Source of the DNA: Strigomonas culicis
Lineage: Eukaryota; Euglenozoa; Kinetoplastea; Trypanosomatida; Trypanosomatidae
Length of the DNA: 10,126 nucleotides
Assembly: GCA_000482145.1 (NCBI GenBank)
Contig: AUXH01000669.1
Coordinates: 1-10,126, forward strand
Reading direction: 5' to 3'
The notes beneath the pieces are model-generated. The model worked only from the letters and a program-made list of their open reading frames with translations, was not told where the DNA came from and made no database searches. The position numbers and the translations under genes are program-made. Of the stretch, positions 1 through 7,566 are shown piece after piece. The first letter of the stretch is position 1. Each line of letters opens with the position of its first letter.

Positions 1-3
1 TTA

Positions 4-5
<2 letters not shown>

Positions 6-47
<42 letters not shown>
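6..47. repeat. (TA)n microsatellite
   Basis: About 21 TA units lie in the 3' flank of gene C, about 70 nt after its stop codon. The rest of 1-114 is AT-rich with no other feature seen. Confidence 0.9.
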
Positions 48-50
<3 letters not shown>

Positions 51-114
51 ATACAATAGTGATCTATCTAGAAACGTCAAAAAAAAAAATGAATAGCCAT
101 CTAGGTGCGCGTCG

Positions 115-2745
115 TTAGCTCCGCCACGGCCGCTGTGGTGTCTGCTGCCCTGCGCTGCCGCCATCCCTGCGCTCACTGACCTCTACGCCGGGTCCGGCCG
201 CCGCGTCCACCCGCGGCGCGGAGCTGCCACCACCACCGTTGGTGGCGGCGTAGCCCGTGCCGCGCGTCGGCGTCGCGCGCGTGTTGCTAAAGACGTGGTG
301 GTCGCCGCCCCGCCCGCGCGACTTGGCGGTGCACACCTGTCCGCTGAGCCGCTTCACCGCCTCGCTCGCGTCGCGCACGATGCGGCCGAACTCGTCGTCC
401 TTCGCGGCGGCGGACTTGCTGTCCTGCAGATAGACGTCGAGCCGCGCGGCCATCTTGTCGCGCTCCTGCCGCACGAGCTCCGTCTCCTCGCGCGCCTTCA
501 GCATCTCGCGGCGCGCGTCGTCAGCGGCCTGGCGCAGCTGCGGCAGCTCCCGCAGCCGCGCCTGCAGCTCGGTGAGCTGCTGCTGCAGCCGGCTGCCCGC
601 GTCCTGGTGGCTCTGCAGCGCGCGCAGCTGCTCCGCGAGCCGCCGCGCCTCCTCCTGCACCTGCTGGTACCGCTCGTGGAGCTGCAGGTTCGCCTGCATC
701 AGCTGGTCGCGGTCCTGCTGCTGGTGCGCCGCGCTCTGGCGCGCGGCCTCGGCCGCCGCGCACCGCGCGCGCAGCACCTGCACCTCCTCCAGCAGCGCCG
801 CGCGGCCGCGCTCGGCGCCCTTCCAGTCGCGCTGCAGCTGGTCGCAGCGTTGTTGGCTCCGCTGCTGTTCCTCCGCGAGCCGCGCGGCGCCCTCGTCGCG
901 CTCGCGCGCCAGCCGCTCGACCGCCGCCTGCAGCTCCTTCGCGTAGCTGCCGCCCTCGCCCTGCGCCGCGCGCGCCTCCTCCAGCTCCGCCGACGCCGCG
1001 CGCAGCTGGCCGACCACCTCCGCGAGGTGCTGCCGCTGCCGCTCGCCGTCCTCGCGCTGCTGCTCCAGGTGGCTCTCGAGCGCGCGGCGCGCGGCCTCGA
1101 GCGTCTGCACCTTCGCGGCCGCCTCGTCGCGGCCCCGCACCGCCGACCGCGACTCCGCGCGCGCTTCCTCCAGCGCCGCGCGCAGCCCGCCCACCTCCGC
1201 CTCCAGCAGCGCCCGCACGCGCTCCAGCTCCGCGAGGTGCTGTTGCTGCTGCTCCGCCAGCTCTGCCGCGCTGCGCTGCTGATACGTGTCGTAGCGCTCC
1301 TCGCTGTCGGCCAGCGCCTGCTGCAGCCGCTCCACCGCCTCGCGGCTCTCCGCCAGCTGCTGCATCGCGACGCCGCAGCGCTCGCCGCTCACGGCGACGT
1401 CCGCCTGCAGCCGCCGCACGCGCTGGTCGTACTCGGCCGCGATGGTGTCGTTCGTCTGGCGAATGTCTGCGATGGCGTCGTCCGCGCGGCGCCGCTCCGC
1501 CTGCAGCGCGGCCTGCAGGTCCTCCACCTGCCGCGTCGCGTCGCCGAGGGCGGCGTCCGCCTCCTGGAGCGCGGCCGTCTTGGCGGCGCCCGCCGCGCGC
1601 TCGGCCTCGAGCCGCCGGCGCAGCTCGTCCAGCTCCTCGGCGGCCTCGTCGCCCTGCTGCAGCAGGGCCTGCATGCTCGCCTCGTGCTCGCGCGTGAGGG
1701 CGGTCAGTGCGCCGGCCACCTGCTGCGCCTGCTCCAGCCGCTCCGTCGTGGCGCGCAGCTGCTGCGCCACGTGCTCGTGTGTGTCGCGCGGGACGGTGCC
1801 GCCGTGGCAGCGCTGCAGCGCCAGTTCGCTGCACACGAGGTCGTGCTCGCCCTGCAGCTGCGACAGCCGCTGCCACAGCTCCTTGTTCTCCGCCATCAGC
1901 GCCCGCATGAAGTCGCCCGCCTCCTGGTCGAGCCCGTCCTTGAACTGCGAGAGCTGCTCGTGCAGCACGCCGAGGGCGCCCTCCGCGCGCAGCACACGTG
2001 CCTCCAGGTCCGTCGCCGCGGCTAGCACGCCGCTGCGCGCGACGAAGAAGGCGGTTTCGCCCTCCTCCCCGCGCGAGCGCAGCGCATCGAGCGCGGTCAG
2101 CACGCGGTCGACGAGCGCCTGCTGGCTGCCGTGGAGCTCGCTCTCCAGCCGGCGCACCTCCACCGTCGGCAGGTACTGGCTGCGGTCGCCCAGCAGCCGC
2201 TGCACCTCGCGCTGGTCGAGGCCGCGGCTGGCCGCGAGTTCCTCCACGCGCCGCTGCAGCTTCTCTGCCTGCCAGTGGGCGTCGCGCAGCTCCAGCTTCA
2301 GGCCCTCGCGGTCCTCGCGCGTGCCCTTCGCGCGCTGGCGTTCCTGGACGAGCTGCTCCTCGAGCCGCCTCACGTCGCCCTCCGTGCTCGTCAGCCGCTC
2401 GACCGCCGCGCTGTAGCGGTGCGACAGCGAGCTGTGCTCCAGGCGCTGTTCGTTCAGCGCCGCGGTCGCCTCGCCGAGCCGCCGGCTCGTGTCGTACAGC
2501 TCGTCCTTCATCGCGCGCAGCTCGCGCTGCGCCTGCTGCGCCTGCTGCTGCACCAGGCTGCGCTGTAGGTCTACGCTCGCGGGGAGGGCGGCCGCCGCCG
2601 CCTGCGAAGGCGACGCGCCGGAGCGGCGGCGCGTGCCACCGACGGACGCCGACGCGCGCGAGGCCGCGGCCACGAGGTCTGCCGACAGGTCCTCCAGCGG
2701 CAGCAGGATCTGGCCGCCGTGGGCGCTGTCGGGGGACAGCTCCAT
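115..2745 (-). CDS. Large coiled-coil protein, function unknown (gene C, 876 aa)
   Basis: Residues 1-57 are low-complexity (Ala/Ser-rich, with an RRR at 39-41). From about residue 58 to 805 the protein is almost entirely heptad-like and rich in Gln, Glu, Arg, Ala and Leu. Proline-containing breaks near residues 186-195 and 313-322 split it into segments of about 58-190, 196-312 and 324-805. The last ~71 residues are Gly/Ser/Thr/Arg-rich and probably disordered. No signal peptide, membrane span, kinase, motor or zinc motif is visible. Such proteins in trypanosomatids are often cytoskeletal (basal body, flagellum, flagellum attachment zone), but that is family-level inference and I do not recognise this one. 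The ATG at 2745 is chosen because it is the first AUG after a strong pyrimidine-tract/AG acceptor 48 nt upstream. The gene ends in TAA. Long open frames on the other strand are by-products of its GC-rich codon use. Confidence 0.9.
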   Translation of the reverse strand: MELSPDSAHGGQILLPLEDLSADLVAAASRASASVGGTRRRSGASPSQAAAAALPASVDLQRSLVQQQAQQAQRELRAMKDELYDTSRRLGEATAALNEQRLEHSSLSHRYSAAVERLTSTEGDVRRLEEQLVQERQRAKGTREDREGLKLELRDAHWQAEKLQRRVEELAASRGLDQREVQRLLGDRSQYLPTVEVRRLESELHGSQQALVDRVLTALDALRSRGEEGETAFFVARSGVLAAATDLEARVLRAEGALGVLHEQLSQFKDGLDQEAGDFMRALMAENKELWQRLSQLQGEHDLVCSELALQRCHGGTVPRDTHEHVAQQLRATTERLEQAQQVAGALTALTREHEASMQALLQQGDEAAEELDELRRRLEAERAAGAAKTAALQEADAALGDATRQVEDLQAALQAERRRADDAIADIRQTNDTIAAEYDQRVRRLQADVAVSGERCGVAMQQLAESREAVERLQQALADSEERYDTYQQRSAAELAEQQQQHLAELERVRALLEAEVGGLRAALEEARAESRSAVRGRDEAAAKVQTLEAARRALESHLEQQREDGERQRQHLAEVVGQLRAASAELEEARAAQGEGGSYAKELQAAVERLARERDEGAARLAEEQQRSQQRCDQLQRDWKGAERGRAALLEEVQVLRARCAAAEAARQSAAHQQQDRDQLMQANLQLHERYQQVQEEARRLAEQLRALQSHQDAGSRLQQQLTELQARLRELPQLRQAADDARREMLKAREETELVRQERDKMAARLDVYLQDSKSAAAKDDEFGRIVRDASEAVKRLSGQVCTAKSRGRGGDHHVFSNTRATPTRGTGYAATNGGGGSSAPRVDAAAGPGVEVSERRDGGSAGQQTPQRPWRS

Positions 2746-2793
2746 CTCACTATGAAACTATGGATGTTGTGCGGTACACACAAACGCGATCTA
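2746..2793 (-). other. Predicted short 5' UTR of gene C
   Basis: This 48-nt leader runs from the predicted trans-splice acceptor to the gene C start and contains no AUG. The next AUG upstream on this strand is at 2846, before the acceptor, where it would open only a 9-codon frame. The short leader contrasts with the long ones inferred for genes A and B. Confidence 0.6.
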
Positions 2794-2816
2794 CTAAAAA
2801 AAAAGGGGGAAAAGAG
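2794..2816 (-). promoter_or_regulatory. Predicted spliced-leader acceptor for gene C
   Basis: Read on the minus strand, an uninterrupted pyrimidine tract (2814 down to 2797) runs into TAG, with the AG at 2795-2794. This is the standard kinetoplastid trans-splicing signal. It is the first AG after the tract and lies 48 nt before the ATG. A second TAG follows immediately (AG at 2792-2791) and could be used alternatively. Confidence 0.7.
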
Positions 2817-3190
2817 CTACACAAAGCAGTTTATGTGTATGCGCATATAAAAAAGGAAAGAGGGAAAGAATGAGGAGACATAGTTGTGGAAAGGCAGAAC
2901 GCCCACACACACACATACACACTATTGCAGTCTTCGAAGGAAAGGCATTTGGCACATTCCTCTCCAGTTCTTACTTAGATATTTCTTTCTTTCTTTCCTT
3001 TTTTGATATAGAAGTCGTCATTTTTGATGTGTATAGTTTTTTCTTTTCTTTTACAGTGAAAAAAAAAGTTCAAATAAAATGAAGTAGTATTCATGTGATT
3101 CAACGAAACATTTTCAAAAAAGGGAAAAAAGAAAAAAGAACAAAATGACACAATTCTGTGCATTAGTGAAAGAGTAAATAATAATTACAA

Positions 3191-3212
3191 AATAATAATA
3201 AATAAATAAAAA
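3191..3212 (-). promoter_or_regulatory. AU-rich element in the gene B 3' flank
   Basis: On the transcript strand this reads as overlapping AUUUA pentamers in a UUAUUUAUUUAUU context followed by UAUUAUU. It lies about 740 nt after the gene B stop. Motifs of this kind are bound by CCCH proteins in several eukaryotes, including trypanosome ZC3H11 (UAUU repeats). Function here is inference, and it must lie upstream of the true poly(A) site to matter. Confidence 0.35.
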
Positions 3213-3892
3213 ATTATAAATCAATTCAAAAAAAGATCGTTGCTAGTGTACAAGTGTATATATAGTATTTTTAAAAAATGGAAAAAAAATGAAAGAATAA
3301 ACGGAAAGATTGTGGATATTATTAAAGGTAATTGATTCCTGTTGAATTGCTCAATGCCTACACATAAATACTGTCCTCTAAATTGTCGATTTGTTTTTTT
3401 TTTTTGCTTTCCTTTTATTTAATTCTTTTGTTTAGTGTTACTTTTTTTCTCTCTTTATTATTAACAACATCGTTCCATAACATATTGCACCGCACAGAAA
3501 AAAGAAGGAAAATCTATTGAAATCACTTCTGACATGATAGAATACAGCAAAACAAGCGTCATTTACAAAAAGGACACGATGACAGAGAAATAAACAAATA
3601 AAGAATTTAAATGAAGCTCAAACTACCAACAATTGAAACAGAAAAAAAAAAGATATCCCGAAATGAGTGGGAAACAAAGTACTATCTTTATCATGGTTAT
3701 ATTTACGTCATCATGTATTAGTACTGTGAATAATCGGAAAGTCCGTTCAATAACTGCGAAGCAATGAAAGGAATGGAAAAGAGAGAAACATACACAAACA
3801 CGCACTTTCTTGAAAATAAAAAAAAAGAAACTAAAAAGAAACACATGAAAAAAGGTAGAAACCAATAAAAGAAAAGTGAAGAAAAAACAAAA

Positions 3893-3931
3893 CTATCACC
3901 GAAAAGAAAAGAAAAAAAAAGAAAAAAAAGA
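3893..3931 (-). promoter_or_regulatory. Pyrimidine tract and TAG immediately after the gene B stop codon
   Basis: About 20 nt after the TGA, the transcript has a ~30-nt pyrimidine run (3930-3901) followed by CGGTGATAG, with the AG at 3894-3893. It has the form of a trans-splice acceptor, but its position would place the linked polyadenylation site inside gene B. It may instead bind a pyrimidine-tract RNA-binding protein, or mark a minor acceptor. Confidence 0.4.
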
Positions 3932-3950
3932 CAAGCCTGTTCTCTTCCCT

Positions 3951-5630
3951 TCACCGACCTTTCGATGAGGGCTTGAGCTCCGCCGCTGCGACTGCGCTGG
4001 CGGCCACGGGGGGCAGGTCGGCGAGCGCCGCGATTGCGGGCACGGCGCGCAGCGCCACCGCCTCGGTGCTGCCTTTTGGCAGAAAGAGCAGCGTCCCAAT
4101 CGACTGCGCGTCGTCCAGCAGCGCGCTCGTCTCCGCGGTGAGGGTGAGCGTCAGCGCGTGCCTCTTCGTCGCGCGGCCGTCCGCGGCCTTCGCCGCCGCC
4201 GGCGCGCGCGCGGTGTGGCGGCGGAAGTCGACGGACAGGCTGTCGTCGACGGGCACGCGGTGCACGTGCGGACAGTGCGGCCCGCGGCGGCACAGCCCGG
4301 CGCGCTCGTAGTCCTCACACAGCGCGAGCGGCCCGGCGCCGCGCCGCTCGGCGCCCTCCGTCACGAGCACGCGCTGCGACGGCAGCGCCACCGGCGTGGC
4401 GGGCGGCTCGCCCTTTGCGGTCGGCTGCACCACCTCCAGCGTCTCGCCGGGCGGCAGCCGCGCGTACGTGCACAGCCCCTCCTCGCGCCACGTGTAATGG
4501 ACGTGGATCGGCTGGCCGACCAGGTGCTTCGGGTCGCAGTCCACGTGCACGAACTTGCACTGCGCGCCCACCGTGCAGCTCGCGGGCGTGAAGGCCTCGT
4601 AGTTGCGGCACAGCACGAGCCGCGTGATGTTCATCCGCGACGGCGGCAGGTGCACCACCGCCGCCGTCGGCACCTCGTAGATGAAGTGGAAGTCGGGGTC
4701 GAACACCTCGGTGACGGCGCCCTCCACCGGCGTGCGCGGCTCCGTGTCGGGCGACTTCGATGCGGCCTTCGACGTCTTGCTGGAGAGGCTGAGCGCGGCC
4801 TTCGCGACGGGGAGGTCGGCCGGCAGCGCGCCGCGCCTGGGCGCCGAGGCGGACTTGGCGGCGGTCAGGGGCCAGTGCGTGGCCGGCCGGCGCTGCGGCG
4901 GCTCCGCGTGGGGGAGCGCAGCGGCCATCTCTGGCGCCTGCATGGGGCTGGGGTTGAAGAGCAGCTGCGGCGGCGGCACCGCGCCCTCCATGATGCCGAC
5001 GCCGTAGCCGCGCGGGACGCCGCCGCCGGCGGTGGTGTAGTGTGGCACGGCGCACGCGCGCGCGCCGGGGTAGTCCTGGAAGAAGAAGGGCACCGCCGGC
5101 GGGGCCGGCGCGCCGGGGGCGGCGAGGGACCAGTTGCGGAGCATGTGGGCGACGTCCTCGTAGCCGGTCGCGACGCCGACCGCGCCACGCTCCCTCCCGC
5201 CCGGCGTGCGGTTGCCGCTCGGTGCCGCAACGTGGTTCACGTTGTTGTTGTTGCTGCTGTTGTTGCTCGGGTTCTGGATGTGCGTCGGCAGGCCGGAGTT
5301 CGCGGACAGCGCGAGGTACGCGGCGGGGTCCGACAGCACGTAGGCGAAGTCGGCGGTGCCGGGCGGCGGCGCCGCAAAGTAGGCGGGCTGCGCGGGCACC
5401 ACCCCCTGAAGCAGGTGCGAGATATCTTCGTACACAGGCGAGTACGTGCGGGCCTCCTCGATCGTGCTGCTGGTGTCGCTGAGCTGGTGGAGCCCGGTGG
5501 GGCCGGATGCGGCGCCGCCGGCCGCGATCCCCTGGCTGCTGCCGAGGGGCCCGGTCGACATGCTCTTCATGCTGGTCGTGCCGTAGCTGTTCGGGAGATT
5601 CGACAGACTGCTGATGGGGTCGAAGTGCAT
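3951..5630 (-). CDS. Two-finger CCCH zinc-finger RNA-binding protein, ZC3H20/21/22-like (gene B, 559 aa)
   Basis: This is probably a cytoplasmic mRNA-binding regulator. Finger 1 is C341-x10-C352-x5-C358-x3-H362 and finger 2 is C438-x8-C447-x5-C453-x3-H457. Residues 305-403 (finger 1 and flanks) match gene A at 96 of 99 positions. Finger 2 is a diverged homologue sharing CRRGP and CPHxH. The ~304-residue N-terminus, absent from gene A, is Pro/Ala/Gly-rich and carries YEDISHLL (67-74), YEDVAHML (157-164), an Asn/Ser run (122-132) and a Tyr/Phe patch near 181-210. The C-terminal ~70 residues are Ala/Leu-rich. There is no HxPY motif. The start is the ATG at 5630, with no other minus-strand AUG for about 920 nt upstream. 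The stop is TGA. Tandem CCCH paralogues are known in T. brucei (ZC3H20, 21, 22). Lack of the MKT1 motif fits ZC3H21 or ZC3H22 better than ZC3H20, but I cannot assign one. Confidence 0.93.
   Translation of the reverse strand: MHFDPISSLSNLPNSYGTTSMKSMSTGPLGSSQGIAAGGAASGPTGLHQLSDTSSTIEEARTYSPVYEDISHLLQGVVPAQPAYFAAPPPGTADFAYVLSDPAAYLALSANSGLPTHIQNPSNNSSNNNNVNHVAAPSGNRTPGGRERGAVGVATGYEDVAHMLRNWSLAAPGAPAPPAVPFFFQDYPGARACAVPHYTTAGGGVPRGYGVGIMEGAVPPPQLLFNPSPMQAPEMAAALPHAEPPQRRPATHWPLTAAKSASAPRRGALPADLPVAKAALSLSSKTSKAASKSPDTEPRTPVEGAVTEVFDPDFHFIYEVPTAAVVHLPPSRMNITRLVLCRNYEAFTPASCTVGAQCKFVHVDCDPKHLVGQPIHVHYTWREEGLCTYARLPPGETLEVVQPTAKGEPPATPVALPSQRVLVTEGAERRGAGPLALCEDYERAGLCRRGPHCPHVHRVPVDDSLSVDFRRHTARAPAAAKAADGRATKRHALTLTLTAETSALLDDAQSIGTLLFLPKGSTEAVALRAVPAIAALADLPPVAASAVAAAELKPSSKGR
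4422..4718 (-). repeat. 297-bp direct repeat, copy in gene B
   Basis: This matches 8674-8970 in the same orientation at 293 of 297 positions with no gap. It encodes residues 305-403 of gene B (finger 1 and flanks). Differences from the other copy give M333/L43, H378/N88 and T380/M90. Similarity stops sharply at both ends at nucleotide level. Confidence 0.95.
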
Positions 5631-5644
5631 AGGCGTTGTTCAGG

Positions 5645-5716
5645 TATATATATATATATATATATATAGATAGATAGATATGTATATATGCGTGTGTGTG
5701 TGTGTGTGTGTGTGTG
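5645..5716. repeat. Compound (TA)12 / (GATA)3 / (GT)12 microsatellite before gene B
   Basis: The plus strand shows TA units at 5645-5668, GATA units at 5669-5681 and GT units at 5692-5716. It sits immediately upstream of the gene B start, ending 15 nt from the ATG, so it is probably in the mRNA leader, where the UA run can fold on itself. Confidence 0.85.
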
Positions 5717-5817
5717 ATAAGAGGTACAATGAAAGGGTTTTGCAGTGTACAGCTGATGATTTGCTCAACTTTTGATTTAGTGGGTATCGGCTGCCTCTTT
5801 TAAATCTCTGTTTCGTC

Positions 5818-5845
5818 CTTTATTTAGAAGATTAAGAAAAAAAAA
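5818..5845 (-). promoter_or_regulatory. Alternative proximal spliced-leader acceptor for gene B
   Basis: On the minus strand a 12-nt pyrimidine tract (5845-5834) is followed by TAATCTTCTAAATAAAG, with the first AG at 5819-5818. It would give a leader of 187 nt without upstream AUGs. The tract is shorter and further from the AG than the one at 6341-6378. Confidence 0.35.
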
Positions 5846-6061
5846 CTTGCGTTTTGCGTTTGTTTGCACTTCCTTTTTTTTTTTTGATGAAGAAAAACAA
5901 TGTAAGTGTTTCTTTATTATAGGTGTATATATACTATTCTTTTTATCTTCTTGTTTGCTTGGCTATTTATGTTTTTTTATGCTTTTTTTTGATACGTGTA
6001 TGTGAATTCGTGCTTTTTGGTTAATTGTTTTTTATTTGTTTGTTTGTTTTTTATTATCTGC

Positions 6062-6098
<37 letters not shown>
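6062..6098. repeat. (GT)n(TA)n microsatellite
   Basis: About nine GT units (6062-6079) pass directly into about ten TA units (6079-6098). It lies within the inferred long leader of gene B. A (TTTG)n run sits just before it at about 6035-6049. Confidence 0.85.
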
Positions 6099-6308
6099 GT
6101 ACGTCTAATAATTCTTACTATTTGTTTTTCTCTGTTTGTTAAATATACAAACTACAGTCTACCTCGTTTATTTGTTTGTTTTTTCGGTTGTTGTACAAAG
6201 AATAGAAGACGCGAAGTATATATGCACAGGGAAAGCTATACGTATATATAGAGATATGTTGATACTCGCTTAAAAGCTATATTAAAGTAAACACTTAAAA
6301 GAAAACTA

Positions 6309-6378
6309 CTGAAAAAAAAAAAATTCAGAGCAAAAATACTGAAAAAAAAAAGAGGAAAAAAAAGAGAGAAAAAAAAAG
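6309..6378 (-). promoter_or_regulatory. Predicted distal spliced-leader acceptors for gene B (tandem)
   Basis: The plus strand is pure purine from 6341 to 6378, so the transcript has a 38-nt pyrimidine tract ending directly in CAG (AG at 6340-6339). A second tract (6323-6311) ends in another CAG (AG at 6310-6309). Both have the ideal tract-CAG form. From here to the gene B start there is no AUG, so a leader of about 680-708 nt would be translatable. They are preferred over the proximal site near 5818 because of tract length, but usage is not proven. Confidence 0.5.
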
Positions 6379-6865
6379 TGTAAACAAATATATAAATATG
6401 TAAGCGAACTTCTGTTATCTTTCAAGATACGGGAAAAAAAAATGGGAACAGGCAAGAAGAGGCAGAGGGAGAGGGAGCGCAGGTGAAAGTGACACACAGA
6501 AGTGAAAAGCACCAGTAGAACGTATAGAGCACACTGAAGCAGAAGAACAACATGGATATGAAAAGAGTATCTGGTGTTCTTTTTTTTCTTTGCATTCATA
6601 ATTCATATAAATAAATACTTTTCTGTCGTATATATTAGTTGTATCAATTTGAAGGGATACTAGCGAAACATGAAAAAAAAAAAAAAAGAGATGAAACAGT
6701 GCAAATAAGATGTATATGAACAGTAGAAAGGAAAGGAATCAATATGTATACATATATGTATATGTATAGTTGAGAGAACAAAAAAGATGAAGAAGAGTAG
6801 TACAAAAATATGTATGTCCTCCTCTAACAAAAGCAATAAATTGTTATGTTCATTAAAAAAAAAAT

Positions 6866-6928
6866 TACATATGTATATGCATACATATATACATATAAAC
6901 ATATATATATATATACATATATACACAC
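6866..6928. repeat. Degenerate TA/CATA microsatellite
   Basis: An alternating purine-pyrimidine stretch of TA, CATA and CA units in the gene A 3' flank. A shorter similar stretch lies at about 6746-6768. Confidence 0.7.
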
Positions 6929-7518
6929 GTTTTTCGAGAAAAAAAAGAAAACAAATAAAAACAATTAAAGTAAGAAGAAAACCAGCAAATGCAAACACAA
7001 CACTATAAAAAATTTATTATGATAAGAGGAAAAATGCAAAACGAAGTATATGTATCGTTGCAGAATAAACGCAAAAAAAAAACACCAAAAAACCAAAGCG
7101 AAAACAACACAAAAAGAAAAAAAGAGAAAGGGGAGAGGAATTGTATAGTTGTATATACATGTGACCTTTGTCGGTTCTCTTTTAAAGAGAAAGAACTGAC
7201 AACGATCAAGAAAAAAAAAAGAATGAACGGGTCTGTTATGCAAGGAAAGGTGGAAAGGGAAAAGAACAGGGAACAAACTATTGCTCACTGCTACTTTCAT
7301 TTTTTCAAGTGGAATAACTGTTTTCCTTATATAATATATCAAAAAATGTAGTAAAAAAACTGGAGGATTAAAAACGCTTTTAAATTGCTTCATTTTAGAA
7401 AAGAATATTCTGGTTATTGGTGCGTGGGTTTTTTTTTTTTTGCTTTGTTTCTTTTTTTATTTTATTTTTTGCTATTTTTTTTTTGATGTTGACTTTTTGG
7501 TGTTGGTGTTGTTTGTTC

Positions 7519-7566
7519 GTGCGTGTTTGTGTATGTGCGTGTTTGTGCATGTGCGCGTCTGTGAAC
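7519..7566. repeat. Imperfect 16-bp tandem repeat, three units, in the gene A 3' UTR
   Basis: Units are 7519-7534, 7535-7550 and 7551-7566. The first two differ at one base and the third is more diverged. On the transcript the shared core is CACGCAC or CGCGCAC with ACA-rich spacers. It starts 18 nt after the gene A stop. Confidence 0.6.

Larger units (their letters stand above)
2817..3950 (-). other. Gene B 3' UTR and intergenic DNA
   Basis: AT-rich, with no credible gene on either strand. It holds a strong pyrimidine tract just after the gene B stop (3931-3901), an AU-rich element (3212-3191) and a poly-T stretch on the plus strand around 3391-3406. Minus-strand ATGs are frequent, unlike in the inferred leaders. 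Confidence 0.55.
5631..6338 (-). other. Inferred long AUG-free 5' UTR of gene B
   Basis: The minus strand has no ATG between 5631 and 6550, although the plus strand there contains about 30 CA dinucleotides (none followed by T). Upstream of 6550 ATGs become frequent. In transcript order the leader contains TA and CA runs (6098-6062), a CA run (5716-5692), TATC repeats and a TA run that ends 15 nt before the start codon. No protein-coding gene is visible here. Confidence 0.45.

Noticed and set aside
295..2025. 576-residue open frame on the plus strand opposite gene C
   Set aside because: Leu/Arg/Ala-rich translation of the complement of GC-rich coiled-coil codons. No domain, and opposite to the polycistron direction.
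5241..5267. GTT/GCT triplet repeat as a mobile or regulatory repeat
   Set aside because: It is in frame and simply encodes the Asn/Ser run at residues 122-132 of gene B.
4158..5669. 503-residue open frame on the plus strand opposite gene B
   Set aside because: Arg/Val/Gly-rich shadow frame that ends in the TA microsatellite. The minus frame carries the zinc fingers.
5750..5760. C-box-like GCTGATGA suggesting a C/D snoRNA (also near 9702)
   Set aside because: No matching D box, terminal stem or guide arrangement was seen. The motif is short enough to occur by chance.
6306..6599. 97-residue minus-strand frame with hydrophobic, Phe-rich sequence
   Set aside because: It is what U-rich spacer RNA gives when translated. 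It overlaps the pyrimidine tracts thought to be splicing signals and has no recognisable motif.
6660..6690. Pyrimidine tract followed by GCTAG as the gene B acceptor
   Set aside because: A good tract, but four AUGs (6606 to 6553) lie between it and the AUG-free zone, so it is a poorer choice than 6339.
6965..7393. Open frames on both strands in the 6965-7393 spacer
   Set aside because: Lys/Asn-rich on one strand and Phe/Leu-rich on the other, reflecting A-rich DNA. No start context or domain support.
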